NCBI GenBank assembly: GCA_050944435.1
Contig: JBMNRB010000016.1
Location: forward strand, 1 to 64,000
From: Ruminococcus_G sp050944435
Lineage (GTDB): Bacteria > Bacillota > Clostridia > Lachnospirales > Lachnospiraceae
Direction of reading: 5' to 3'
DNA length: 64,000 nt
A program made the translations under genes and the position numbers. The notes beneath the pieces were generated by a model. That model was not told where the DNA came from. It did no database searches and saw nothing but the letters and a program-made list of their open reading frames with translations. Below are positions 24,601-33,147 of the stretch, one piece after another. How positions within the stretch are numbered: the first letter of the stretch is position 1; each line of letters starts with the position of its first letter.

Positions 24601-25393
24601 TACCGTATTTATTCCGGTATTTCCGGGAACCAACTGTGAATATGACAGCCGGAAAGCTTTTGAACGGGCGGGAGCCGATGTGATCACCAAAGTATTTAAA
24701 AACCTGACGGAAGCGGATATCCGGGATTCCGTTCAGGTATTTGAAAAGGCCATTGAACAGGCGCAGATCATCATGTTCCCCGGCGGATTTTCCGCAGGCG
24801 ACGAACCGGATGGTTCCGCCAAATTCTTTGCGACGGCTTTCAGAAATGAAAAGATTCAGGAAGCAGTGATGAAACTGCTGGAGGAAAGAGACGGACTGGC
24901 GCTGGGTATCTGCAACGGATTTCAGGCGCTGATCAAACTGGGACTGGTGCCCTATGGAAAAATCGTGGGACAGAACGCGGACTCCCCCACGCTGACCTAC
25001 AATACCATCGGACGTCACATCTCCAGAATGGTTTACACGAAAGTGGTGACCAACCATTCGCCCTGGCTGATGAAAGCGCAGTTGGGCGGCGTTTACACCA
25101 ATCCGGCATCCCATGGCGAGGGACGGTTTGTAGCCAGTGACCAGTGGCTGGATAAGCTTTTTGCCAACGGCCAGGTGGCGACTCAGTACTGTGATCCCTC
25201 TGGAAATGTTTCCATGGATGAGGAGTGGAATGTGAACGGTTCTTACCGGGCGATTGAAGGAATTACCAGTCCGGATGGAAGAATTCTGGGTAAAATGGCT
25301 CATTCAGAACGGCGGGACGACGGCGTGGCCATTAATATTTACGGACAGCAGGATATTCAGATCTTTGAATCCGGCGTAGAATATTTCAGATAA
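21644..25393 (+). CDS. purL: Phosphoribosylformylglycinamidine synthase, single-chain PurL-PurQ
   Basis: A 1249-aa enzyme for the fourth step of purine synthesis (FGAR plus glutamine plus ATP to FGAM). It joins the synthetase and glutaminase on one chain, which is normal in Clostridia and avoids separate PurS/PurQ. Synthetase landmarks: WSDHCRHTTF (about residue 224), ETHNHPTEIEPFGGAATCLGG (about 325), GRTGRDGCGGATGSS, GAGGVSVA and GGKDSMSG. The C-terminal glutaminase (from about 985) has VFPGTNCEYDS, FSAGDEPDG, the nucleophile Cys in LGICNGFQ (about 1090) and the SHGEGRF His-Glu pair. It ends at a strong bidirectional terminator. Confidence 0.96.
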   Translation: MVRRVYVEKKPDYGVQAKELSHEISSYLGIKGVEKVRVLIRYDVENISDEVFEKACHSVFSEPPVDVLYRENFEMAEGARVFSVEYLPGQFDQRADSAVQCIQFLKEDEKPIIRSATTYVLEGAITDEEFAAVKNHCINPVDSRETDMVKPDTLVTVFDEPAEVKIFDGFTNMDEAQLRELYQSLNLAMTFKDFLHIHRYFCGEEKRDPTMTEIRVLDTYWSDHCRHTTFSTELTKVEFKDGDYKEPIVRTYQRYLADRAEIFKGRDDKFVCLMDLALMAMRKLKAEGKLEDQEESEEINACSIVVPVDVDGVEEEWLINFKNETHNHPTEIEPFGGAATCLGGAIRDPLSGRTYVYQAMRVTGAADPTVSVKDTMKGKLPQKKLVRSAAHGYSSYGNQIGLATGYVKEIYHPDYVAKRMEIGAVMGAAPRRAVIRKTSDPGDIIILLGGRTGRDGCGGATGSSKVHTEESIETCGAEVQKGNAPTERKIQRMFRREEVSRLIKKCNDFGAGGVSVAIGELAAGLEVNLDKVPKKYAGLDGTEIAISESQERMAVVVDPSNVQEFLKYANEENLEAVEVAVVTESPRLVLKWRGKEIVNISRAFLDTNGAHQETEVLVDIPNREGNVLNRKEEVGEVKETWLNTLKDLNVCSQKGLVEMFDSSIGAGSVVMPYGGQYQMTETQAMVAKVPVLNGKTNTVTMMSYGFDPYVSSWSPYHGAVYAVTESIARIVASGGDYKKIRFTFQEYFRRMTEDPSRWSQPFAALLGAYDAQLGFGLPSIGGKDSMSGTFNDIDVPPTLVSFAVDVAKQQDIITPELKEAGNRLVWIRLPKDEYDLPDYEKTMDLYDRLHQDMQAGRVVSAYALDRHGIAAAVSKMAFGNRMGVKIEHDLDPRDFFAPGFGDLLCEVKDGKVGELACTYRVIGEVTDKDAFVYGNVSIPFEEALDAWKGTLEKVFKTKGTQDTAPVESPLYQGDSFYICKHKTARPTVFIPVFPGTNCEYDSRKAFERAGADVITKVFKNLTEADIRDSVQVFEKAIEQAQIIMFPGGFSAGDEPDGSAKFFATAFRNEKIQEAVMKLLEERDGLALGICNGFQALIKLGLVPYGKIVGQNADSPTLTYNTIGRHISRMVYTKVVTNHSPWLMKAQLGGVYTNPASHGEGRFVASDQWLDKLFANGQVATQYCDPSGNVSMDEEWNVNGSYRAIEGITSPDGRILGKMAHSERRDDGVAINIYGQQDIQIFESGVEYFR

Positions 25394-25402
25394 TACCAGG
25401 GT

Positions 25403-25450
25403 AAAAGCCCCTGGCCATCTCTGTGGAAACACAGTGGGCCAGGGGCTTTT
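25403..25450. terminator. Bidirectional terminator between convergent genes
   Basis: The stem aaaagcccctggcc / ggccaggggctttt is perfect over 14 bp with an internal second hairpin (ctgtg/cacag). It serves purL (+) and the araC-type gene (-). Confidence 0.92.
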
Positions 25451-25465
25451 ATGATCCTTGTATGT

Positions 25466-26335
25466 TCAAAAAAATCGAGTGCTGCGAAAGGCTGAGGGGG
25501 AAATTCCCACTTTTTTGGTAAAGGAAGTGATAAAATTTACTTCACTGCGGTATCCCGTACGGAAAGCGATTTCCTTAACGGACAGATCGGTGGTGTGAAG
25601 CAGGGACTTGGCCTCGTCGATTCGATGAAGGATAATGTACTCGTGGGGGGAAAATCCTGTCTGACTGCGGAACTGCCTGGAAAAGTGAGAAGGGCTCAAG
25701 CCGGCCGCAGCGGCAATTTCTTTCACGGAAAGATCTTCGAAGAGGTGACGCTTCATATAATCCAGCGCCAGGTTAATGGGATTTTGCAGATCGTACGCCG
25801 TTGTCCGGGGCGGGATCAAAAGATTGCAGAGCAGGGAGTAAATCCGCTTGGAGATATCGGCCTCCGTCTGAATGCCGTCCTTCAGCAGGGTGACTAATTC
25901 CGTCATATCCCGCTCAGTTCTGCTTTCGGGATAGGGGGTGAAGACAAATTTTCCTCCATGAAAGGAAAGAATCTGATCGAAAAAACGGTCGGCGTTGACG
26001 CCGTCAAAGTGGATCCAAATTCTTTCGGTATAATGTTTTACGCGAAAACGATGGGGTTTTCTGCAGTCAATCAGAGAAATCTGTCCCGCTTCTGCAGTGA
26101 GAGATTTTCCGTTGGATTCGATTTCCATCCCACCCTTTCGGATATAATCCAGCAGATAGGTTTTATGACTTTCCAGTTTTCCCACGTCACAGGAATCCAG
26201 AAAGAGATAATTGTGGTCACAGTAGTAATGACCGCAGCGGGTGATATAGAGAAACAACTGCCGTGCCAGTGATGAAGGAGTGGCAAAGTAACGTTCCGAC
26301 TGGGGCAGCACGCCGGGTTCTTTGATAACTTTCAT
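25466..26335 (-). CDS. AraC family transcriptional regulator
   Basis: A 289-aa regulator. The N-terminal half is an AraC-type sensing domain (CGHYYCDHNYLFLDS, YIRKGGMEIE, LIDCRKPHRFRV). The C-terminal 100 residues form the double HTH: LSVKEIAAAAGLSPSHFSRQFRSQTGFSPHEYI and LSVKEIAFRTGYRSEVNFITSFTKKVGISPSAFR. It is divergent from the MATE transporter gene with about 130 bp between the starts, so it may control that transporter. The ligand is unknown; the residues resemble regulators of carbohydrate utilisation. Confidence 0.85.
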   Translation of the reverse strand: MKVIKEPGVLPQSERYFATPSSLARQLFLYITRCGHYYCDHNYLFLDSCDVGKLESHKTYLLDYIRKGGMEIESNGKSLTAEAGQISLIDCRKPHRFRVKHYTERIWIHFDGVNADRFFDQILSFHGGKFVFTPYPESRTERDMTELVTLLKDGIQTEADISKRIYSLLCNLLIPPRTTAYDLQNPINLALDYMKRHLFEDLSVKEIAAAAGLSPSHFSRQFRSQTGFSPHEYIILHRIDEAKSLLHTTDLSVKEIAFRTGYRSEVNFITSFTKKVGISPSAFRSTRFF

Positions 26336-26468
26336 GGGATGCTCCTTATTAAAAAGATGGTTTTATCATAGCACAAAATATTAATGAAACGCAATAAAAT
26401 ATAATTGTATTTCCTTGAAAGGCCAATTAGAATAAAGAAAGATTTATTAATACCAGGGGGAGAAAAGT

Positions 26469-27824
26469 ATGCGTGTCGTACGTGAGAAAGCATTTTATAA
26501 AACTTTTGCCGTTTTAACAGCGTCGCTGGCTCTTCAGAATCTGTTGACCTACAGCGTAAATCTAATGGACAATGTGATGCTGGGAGCTTACAGCGAAACG
26601 GCCCTTTCCGGATCCGCTCTGTGCAATCAGTTTCAGTTTCTGCTGCAGATGCTGGTGATGGGGGCAGGGGAAGGCGTGGTGGTGCTGGGCACTCAATATT
26701 GGGGAAAGAAAAATCTGAAGCCCATTCCCCATATCATCGGAGTGGCGCTGCGCTGCGGAGTGGGTCTGGCGGCGGTAATGTTTCTGTTGGTGCTCTTTTT
26801 TCCCTCGCAGGCGTTGGGGCTTCTCACCAACGACCAGGCGGTGATTGCAGAAGGAGTAAAATATCTGAAGATAATCTGCTTTACCTATTTGATTTTCACG
26901 GCAACCAATATTCTGACCGCTTCTCTTCGGGCAGTGGGAATTGTGAAAATCGGCTATATTATATCGGCGACTACTCTTTGCATCAACGTGGTGCTGAACT
27001 ATCTGCTGATCTACGGTCATTTTGGAATGCCCAGGATGGGAATCCGGGGAGCGGCTGTGGCCACGCTTATCTCCAGATGTGTGGAACTGCTGATCGTAGT
27101 CTGGTATCTGAAATACAGAGAGCATGACCTGAACCTGAATTTGCGGAAACTTATCTTTATTGATAAATCCTATAATCAGGATTACAGAAAAGTGGCGCTT
27201 CCCGTATTGCTGAATCAGGCCCAGTGGGGAATTGCCCAGATGGTTCAGACGGGAATTTTAGGACATATGGGAGCGGCGGCTATTGCGGCCAATTCCATTG
27301 CAACCATCGTATATCAGATTATTTCTGTTGTAGCCTACGGTTCCACCAGCGCTTCCAGCATTATTGTGGGAAAAACCATCGGTGAAGAGCGGGAGGACAG
27401 CCTGAAAGTGATGGTCCATACCATGGAACTGCTTTTCGCGGGAATAGGAATTGTTACAGGACTTTTGATTTATCTGTCCAGAAATCCGGTGTTGTCTCTT
27501 TATAATATCTCAGAGGAAGCACACAATCTGGCGCTTCAGTTCATTGTGGTCATGGCAATCACTACGGTGGGAACTTCTTTCCAGCTTCCCTGCGACAACG
27601 GGATCATCCGGGGAGGAGGCGATACTGCTTTCAGTATGAAAATGAATCTGATCAGTATGTGGCTGATTATCGTGCCCTTTTCCTCCCTGGCTGCCTTTGT
27701 GCTTCATTGGCCGCCGGCGGCGGTGTTTTTCCTGTTGAAATGGGATCAGATTTATAAAATTATTCCTGTGACTATACGGCTGCACAGTTGGAAATGGATT
27801 ACTCATGTAACACGAAGTGAATAA
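26469..27824 (+). CDS. MATE family efflux transporter
   Basis: A 451-aa membrane protein with about 12 helices in two repeats. MATE landmarks: NLMDNVMLGAYSETALSGSAL near the N-terminus, GTQYWGKKN, LTASLRAVGIVKIGY at the end of the first half, MGIRGAAVATLISR, and in the second half QAQWGIAQMVQTGILGHMGAAAIAANSIA and LPCDNGIIRGGGDT. It is probably a cation-coupled exporter of small organic compounds. It is divergent from the AraC regulator and ends at a strong terminator shared with the opposite gene. Confidence 0.9.
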   Translation: MRVVREKAFYKTFAVLTASLALQNLLTYSVNLMDNVMLGAYSETALSGSALCNQFQFLLQMLVMGAGEGVVVLGTQYWGKKNLKPIPHIIGVALRCGVGLAAVMFLLVLFFPSQALGLLTNDQAVIAEGVKYLKIICFTYLIFTATNILTASLRAVGIVKIGYIISATTLCINVVLNYLLIYGHFGMPRMGIRGAAVATLISRCVELLIVVWYLKYREHDLNLNLRKLIFIDKSYNQDYRKVALPVLLNQAQWGIAQMVQTGILGHMGAAAIAANSIATIVYQIISVVAYGSTSASSIIVGKTIGEEREDSLKVMVHTMELLFAGIGIVTGLLIYLSRNPVLSLYNISEEAHNLALQFIVVMAITTVGTSFQLPCDNGIIRGGGDTAFSMKMNLISMWLIIVPFSSLAAFVLHWPPAAVFFLLKWDQIYKIIPVTIRLHSWKWITHVTRSE

Positions 27825-27865
27825 AAACATCCGCACCGGATTTTTCGATCCGGCGCGGATGTTTT
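27824..27865. terminator. Bidirectional terminator between MATE and SpaA-type genes
   Basis: aaaacatccgcaccgga / tccggcgcggatgtttt, 17-bp stem with one A-C mismatch and an 8-nt loop, with A and T runs on the two sides. Confidence 0.9.
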
Positions 27866-30277
27866 TTAATGGGATTTCCGGCGATAAATAAGATAAATGA
27901 AAAGGGCGAGAGCTGCCAGGGAAAGGGACGCGAATATGATAACCGGGGAATCATCTCCCGTTTTAGGCGAAGCGGCAGAAGAAGAGGACGGTTTTTTAAC
28001 CGTTGTTTTTTTCGTGGAAGCAGAGGTATCTGAATTCTTTCCGGAATCGGTGACTGTTTCCAGGGTGGGATTTGTCTGATGCCTTGTTTCGTTGGAAGAA
28101 AGATCCGGTTTTTCAGGGAGGTGCAGCCAGGCAGTGTTGGTCAGAAGCGCCTTCTCTTTAGGGGCTTCTATTTGAAAAGTCAGGTGGGCTCCCTCGCCGT
28201 TGTCAAGATCTTTGACAATCCAGGTAATGGTTCCCTCTTCCTCCTTCATCTGCTGGATGGATGCGGCGGATTCAGGCAGGGCGCCGGTGATCTCTCCGGT
28301 GATTTTTAAAGAATCCCGTTCCCAGACGCTGTTTTCAGGAATTTCATCGGTGACGGTAAGAGTACCGGAGAGATAACCGGGCGTACAGTTTCTGGTCACG
28401 TCGATATGGTATTCGATGATATCACCGGGGGAGACGGAAACGGGGGTCTCAAAGGAAGAAGGGGCTTCGCCGGCAATTTTGCCGTCGTGAATGACCAGAG
28501 CTGTTTTGGTGATGGTGTGGTCTGCTACGGGCATGTTGCTTACCTCATACCGGATAATCTGGCCGTCCTGGGTCAGTGTGAATTCCTCTTCCCAGCTTCC
28601 TTCATACAGGTCCGGATTCCGCGTTTCCGATGCCATAAATTTTCCTTCATTTTGCAGAGTGGCAGAAAGGGGGGAAGACAGGTAGACTTGAGTGTCCTCC
28701 TGGTAGGTTAGTTTTTCCAGTTCTTCATACTCCTCTGTGTTTTTATTCCATTGAAAAAGTGTAAATTCTGCGTTGGGAAGAGCGGCCCCTGAAAAGGCGT
28801 CGCTTTTGTGTATTTCAAGACGGCAGTCCTTATGGAGTGTGGGAATATGGGTAAGCGTTTCGTTGGTTTCCTTCTCGACGGAGCCATTGCGGAGAATAGA
28901 GACGGCGGCCTGATTGGGAATGACATATTCTTCACCGTCTGTCTCTGCATTCAGATAAGGCGTCAAATCAGCATCGGGAGGGATGGATACTTCCAGATCG
29001 AAACGGTAAGTGTTGTAGTAAAAACCCGCCCGGTTCGTATCATTGGCGGTGAAAGAGATAGTTTGCCCGTCTGCGGCTACGGTAAATGCTTCCGTTACAT
29101 CGGCGCCTGATTCATCGCAGACGGAGGCGTCAATCAGGGTAAGACCGGCAGCCAGACGATCGGTGAGTGTATAGCCGGCGTAGTAGTTGTTGGGTTCCTC
29201 GTTGGGAACGGTGTGATAAACAGAATAAGTAAAAGTCTCCTGAATGCTGGAAAGTGTGTTTTCCTGTCCCCTTTCATCTGAATCGGAAACTTCTTTTATG
29301 GGAGTGGAAGGCTCTGAAGGCGCCAGGGGCTGGCCGCTGTATCCGAAGTAATCCAAAGAATCGCAGAAAATCCGGAGAGATTCCGGGTCGGAGAAGTCAG
29401 ACAGAAAATTTTTATCGCTCTCATAGCCCTCCCGGAAGTAATAACAGCAGTAAAAACGCTGAGTCTGTTCAGCTCCTTCAAATCGTGTCATAAAAGAATC
29501 TGCTTTGGAGGAAGTGTGAGCCGCAGCGGTATTGTCATCATACCAGGCGCCGTCAGAGATGAAGGTGACGGAACCGTCATTGTCAGTCAGGCATCGAAGA
29601 TTGGATTCTTCCGGAATATATAATTCTCCCGGATTGCCGGTCAGTTCAATGGCCTGTCCCCAGTCCACGTCGTCAAAAGTCATAAAGCATGGAAGAAAGA
29701 GGGGTTCGCCTGTTTCACTGTCGAAATATTCATAGCGGATATCTATATAGGATTCTCCCGCTACACAGAAGCCGATCCGGTCGCTCATTCCCCACAGAAT
29801 CATGTGGGAAGGAATGCCGTCTCTGGTGTAGAATTCATAGTCTGCCAGGGTGGCTTTCAGGTCTACGGAACGACCCTGCCAGGTCCCTGTGTTCCGGTAC
29901 CAAAGGCCCACTTTTCCTCTGAGGGAATAATCCAAAGCATTGATTCTGAGGGAAATCAGATTCTCCGGAGCATATGTGGTTTTATCCACATCCAGGCTGT
30001 CCCATGGCCCGAAGGGTTCTGCCTGGGTGACGCCATCAATTACTTTTGCGCCGAAACAGTCGCCGGACAGCGACTCCCCGGAATTTTCCCGAATTACATG
30101 GATGCCGGCAGTTTCTTGGGGATCGGCGGTCTCATCCCAGAGCTCGCCGGCTGTCTGGGGGGATTCCGGCCGGGATATGGAAGCCCAGGCGGTGACGGCG
30201 ACGCCCAGCAGAGAACCTAAAAAGATCAGACAGATGAGGGCGGCGCTGCAGCATAGTATGGTAGTTCTTTTTTTCAT
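27866..30277 (-). CDS. Orphan sortase-anchored SpaA-type surface protein
   Basis: An 803-aa exported protein. A membrane-type signal sequence (6-32) is followed by a unique N-terminal region (about 40-330) with FGPWDSLDVD, YIDIRYEYFDSETGE and paired Cys in FYCCYYF; an isopeptide D2-type region (about 350-480: TYSVYHTVPNEEP...YTLTDRLAAGLTL); a SpaA-like domain (LEIHKSDAFSGAALPNAEFTLF, about 500); another D2-like domain (about 600-720); a Ser/Thr-rich stalk; and a variant sorting signal SPKTGD, a membrane helix and an RRKSH tail. No sortase gene is adjacent, so it may be anchored by a housekeeping sortase or the pilus sortases 14 kb away. Ribosome site AAAGGAGAT is present. Confidence 0.8.
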   Translation of the reverse strand: MKKRTTILCCSAALICLIFLGSLLGVAVTAWASISRPESPQTAGELWDETADPQETAGIHVIRENSGESLSGDCFGAKVIDGVTQAEPFGPWDSLDVDKTTYAPENLISLRINALDYSLRGKVGLWYRNTGTWQGRSVDLKATLADYEFYTRDGIPSHMILWGMSDRIGFCVAGESYIDIRYEYFDSETGEPLFLPCFMTFDDVDWGQAIELTGNPGELYIPEESNLRCLTDNDGSVTFISDGAWYDDNTAAAHTSSKADSFMTRFEGAEQTQRFYCCYYFREGYESDKNFLSDFSDPESLRIFCDSLDYFGYSGQPLAPSEPSTPIKEVSDSDERGQENTLSSIQETFTYSVYHTVPNEEPNNYYAGYTLTDRLAAGLTLIDASVCDESGADVTEAFTVAADGQTISFTANDTNRAGFYYNTYRFDLEVSIPPDADLTPYLNAETDGEEYVIPNQAAVSILRNGSVEKETNETLTHIPTLHKDCRLEIHKSDAFSGAALPNAEFTLFQWNKNTEEYEELEKLTYQEDTQVYLSSPLSATLQNEGKFMASETRNPDLYEGSWEEEFTLTQDGQIIRYEVSNMPVADHTITKTALVIHDGKIAGEAPSSFETPVSVSPGDIIEYHIDVTRNCTPGYLSGTLTVTDEIPENSVWERDSLKITGEITGALPESAASIQQMKEEEGTITWIVKDLDNGEGAHLTFQIEAPKEKALLTNTAWLHLPEKPDLSSNETRHQTNPTLETVTDSGKNSDTSASTKKTTVKKPSSSSAASPKTGDDSPVIIFASLSLAALALFIYLIYRRKSH

Positions 30278-30551
30278 GGAAATCTCCTTTCGTTTTTGGT
30301 AGATCGATCCGGCGGGATGGGCATTCCTCCTTTCTGCATAAAAATATCTATAGGAAAAAGAAAACGGGGCATAATAAGTCCTGGGGATTTCTGTTGTTTT
30401 AAATTTAAATATGGGATTTTTCGGAAGAACTTCCGTAAATGAAATAAAAAAGATTTTGTAAAGGTATTATAACAAAAACAGAAGATGGAAGCAATACATA
30501 AATGGGCGGAAACCGGTAAATGATAGAAAAGAAAGCAGGAGAGAGATTTCG

Positions 30552-31409
30552 ATGAGCAGAATAACAGAGATCAGCGTTATTATGGGAGTTTATAATCCAA
30601 AAAACCAGGAACGTTTTTTTCATGCGGTAAAGTCGGTGGTTCGTCAGACGTTTCTCAACTGGGAATTGATCCTTTACGATGATGGTTCCGATGAAGTTTA
30701 TCGGTCATGTATTGAACTGGCAGCATCCCTGGACGACCGGATATTTCTGATCAGGAGCAGGGAGAATAAAGGACTGGCTTATGCGCTGAATCAATGTATC
30801 CGCCATGCTTCCGGAAGGTATATTGCCAGGATGGATGACGACGATGTTGCGAGAAAAGACCGGCTGGAAAAGCAGTTTAAATTTCTGGAGATGCATCCTC
30901 AGTACCAGTGGGTGGGTTCCAATGCGGAGCTGATAGATAAAAGGGGAGTCTGGGGATGCCGCAGAGTTCCGGAGATTCCGGGAAAAAAGGATTTTCTTTT
31001 CACTTCTCCTTATATTCATCCATCGGTGATGTTTCATAAAAAGGTATTAAAGGAAAACGGAGGATACAACACATCGGGAGAATTTCTTTTCTGTGAAGAC
31101 TATGAACTTTTTATGCGGCTGCACAGAAAGGGATTTCAGGGCTACAATATGCAGGAAATGCTGCTGCAGTATACGGAAGACTATGCGGCCCATAAAAAAA
31201 GGACTTACAGGCGGCGGATACGGGAAATGCGGGTACGTTACAGAGGGTTCCGGCAGCTTGGTATTCTGAACAAGATTACATTTTATCATGTGTTCCGCCC
31301 GCTGATGGTGGGGGCAGTGCCGGCTTTGCTGCGCCACTATATAAAAAAGCAGATGAAAGGCTGGAAAATATGGGAGAGAAAAGAAAAGACCAGTACGGAA
31401 AATATCTGA
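30552..31409 (+). CDS. Family 2 glycosyltransferase
   Basis: A 285-aa GT-A enzyme. It begins ISVIMGVYNPKNQERFFHAVKSVVRQTFLNWELILYDDGSDE (nucleotide-binding region) and has the metal site MDDDD (DXD, about residue 97), the acceptor region SPYIHPSVMFHKKVL, and EDYELFMRLHRKG (ED motif, about 181). A basic C-terminal amphipathic region may bind the membrane. It is the first gene of the surface-polysaccharide cluster and overlaps the next gene by 40 bp. It probably adds a sugar to a lipid-linked wall polymer; donor and acceptor cannot be read from sequence. Confidence 0.9.
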   Translation: MSRITEISVIMGVYNPKNQERFFHAVKSVVRQTFLNWELILYDDGSDEVYRSCIELAASLDDRIFLIRSRENKGLAYALNQCIRHASGRYIARMDDDDVARKDRLEKQFKFLEMHPQYQWVGSNAELIDKRGVWGCRRVPEIPGKKDFLFTSPYIHPSVMFHKKVLKENGGYNTSGEFLFCEDYELFMRLHRKGFQGYNMQEMLLQYTEDYAAHKKRTYRRRIREMRVRYRGFRQLGILNKITFYHVFRPLMVGAVPALLRHYIKKQMKGWKIWERKEKTSTENI

Positions 31410-32782
31410 AGGAAAATCCCCGCATGTATCAGGTGGTACGGCAGATGGAGCTGCCAAAGCAGGATCCTCAAGCCCTGGCGGTAAGTTATGTGTTCGGACC
31501 GGCCCTTGGAAGTTTTGTCATGTGGGTACTGGAAGAGGCGGTGAAACATAAAAAGAGGAGACTTTATTTTCTGGCGCGGGACGGCTACTTTATGTACCGC
31601 GCTGCGCTTTTTTTCAGCAGCCGGTTAAATCTTCCGGTGGAATGCCGCTATCTTCACTGCTCCAGATATGCCCTTCGTGTTCCCACTTATCATCTGAATC
31701 AGGAGGAAGCTTTGGAGTATATATGCCGTCGGGGAATTAAAGTGACGCCGGGACGGATTCTGCGGCGGGCAGGTTTGTCAGAAGAGGAGGCGGCAGAGGT
31801 ATTGGAACGCCTGCATCTTTCCTTTGGGGAAAATGAGGTGATTCCTTATCTCAGTCTGCCGGGAATAAAAAGAAAACTAAAAAACTGTGATTTATTTTTA
31901 GCGGCCATGAACCGCCGTTCAAAGGAAGCTTTTCCTTTCTTGATGGGATATCTGAAACAGGAAGGGCTGCTGGATGAGGGAGAGGATGCCATAGTGGACA
32001 GCGGGTGGATGGGTTCCATGCAGAAGACGCTGAATGAAATTCTTCTTTATATGGGAAGGAAAAAACGGCTGGAAGGATATTACTGGGGGCTTTACGATCT
32101 CCCGCCGGACGTTCTGCAAAAAGAATATCACTGTTATTTTTTCAGTCCTCAAAAAGGTCTGCGGGAAAAGGTCCATTTTAATAACTGTATTTTTGAAGCA
32201 GTTTTCACCGCTCCGGAGGGAATGACTGTGGGATATGGGGAGGAAAAAGACAGGTATGTGCCGCGTCTTGGGAAATCATCTAATGAGGGGAAAAGGTTTG
32301 TATTAAAAAGTGAAGAGTATTTAAAAAATTATATCGCCCTTTTTGCTGAGGAAGTTGCAAGAACCGGGTACTGCCGGACAGATATGGTAAAGGAACGGCA
32401 GACGGTGGCAAAGCTTCTGGGAATGTTTATGGGGAACCCTACGCTGCAGGAGGCGGAAGTTTTTGGCTCCCTTATGTTTTCTGACGATGTTCTGGAGGAT
32501 AAAGGCCAGCCCATTGCGGTTCCCATGACGAAGGAGGAATTAAGGGAGCATCATCTGTTGTACCGGCTTTTGGTAATGATGGGAATAAGAAGGGGGAAAC
32601 AAAAGGAAAGCGCCTGGTATGAGGGAAGCGTGGTGCGTCAGGGGGATCTTGTGCGGTATCATCTGATACAGCATACCCTTTATAAGTATATCCGCTTTCT
32701 GGGAAAAACCTGCCGGTTTCAGGAAAAACTGCGGAGGAAAGAGAATGTGCAAGAACCGGGTACTGCCGGACAGATATGGTAA
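31370..32782 (+). CDS. COG5610-type polysaccharide protein, altered C-terminus
   Basis: A 470-aa protein resembling the C-terminal half of the 625-aa gene at 34663. Shared text includes KRRLYFLARDGYFMYRAA (compare ILFLSRDGTVLMEAY), SRYALRVP and DSGWMGSMQKTLNEIL. It lacks the N-terminal HAD phosphatase part. Proteins of this kind occur in capsule and wall-polymer clusters, but their activity is unclear. The last 14 residues (VQEPGTAGQIW end) are abnormal: they arise because a 392-bp tandem duplication begins at 32748 and shifts the frame. The original protein would end KENDD at 33147 and be about the same length. Function may be retained. Confidence 0.75.
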   Translation: MGEKRKDQYGKYLKENPRMYQVVRQMELPKQDPQALAVSYVFGPALGSFVMWVLEEAVKHKKRRLYFLARDGYFMYRAALFFSSRLNLPVECRYLHCSRYALRVPTYHLNQEEALEYICRRGIKVTPGRILRRAGLSEEEAAEVLERLHLSFGENEVIPYLSLPGIKRKLKNCDLFLAAMNRRSKEAFPFLMGYLKQEGLLDEGEDAIVDSGWMGSMQKTLNEILLYMGRKKRLEGYYWGLYDLPPDVLQKEYHCYFFSPQKGLREKVHFNNCIFEAVFTAPEGMTVGYGEEKDRYVPRLGKSSNEGKRFVLKSEEYLKNYIALFAEEVARTGYCRTDMVKERQTVAKLLGMFMGNPTLQEAEVFGSLMFSDDVLEDKGQPIAVPMTKEELREHHLLYRLLVMMGIRRGKQKESAWYEGSVVRQGDLVRYHLIQHTLYKYIRFLGKTCRFQEKLRRKENVQEPGTAGQIW

Positions 32783-33139
32783 AGGAACGGCAGACGGTGG
32801 CAAAGCTTCTGGGAATGTTTATGGGGAACCCTACGCTGCAGGAGGCGGAAGTTTTTGGCTCCCTTATGTTTTCTGACGATGTTCTGGAGGATAAAGGCCA
32901 GCCCATTGCGGTTCCCATGACGAAGGAGGAATTAAGGGAGCATCATCTGTTGTACCGGCTTTTGGTAATGATGGGAATAAGAAGGGGGAAACAAAAGGAA
33001 AGCGCCTGGTATGAGGGAAGCGTGGTGCGTCAGGGGGATCTTGTGCGGTATCATCTGATACAGCATACCCTTTATAAGTATATCCGCTTTCTGGGAAAAA
33101 CCTGCCGGTTTCAGGAAAAACTGCGGAGGAAAGAGAATG
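32356..33139 (+). repeat. 392-bp perfect tandem duplication
   Basis: Copy 1 is 32356-32747 and copy 2 is 32748-33139; they appear identical along their whole length when read line by line, starting tgcaagaaccggg and ending aaagagaatg. Because 392 is not a multiple of 3, the second copy is out of frame with the gene entering copy 1. Identity suggests a very recent event, either a real tandem duplication or an assembly artefact. Confidence 0.92.
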
Positions 33140-33147
33140 ACGACTGA
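32776..33147 (+). pseudogene. Duplicated 3' fragment of the COG5610-type gene
   Basis: Inside the second repeat copy an open frame of 123 codons reads MVKERQTVAKLLGMFMGNPTLQ...RRKENDD. It is the same C-terminal sequence as residues about 340-460 of the preceding gene, now with its native end and the native 11-bp overlap with the permease gene. No ribosome site precedes its first codon, so it is a stranded fragment and not an independent gene. Confidence 0.85.

Noticed and set aside
23717..25303. Long open frame (528 codons) on the - strand
   Set aside because: It lies wholly opposite purL, whose conserved motifs run through the same bases; it has no ribosome site or recognisable protein features.
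25403..25450. Structured RNA after purL
   Set aside because: It is a plain long hairpin with A/T runs between converging genes, as expected of a bidirectional terminator.
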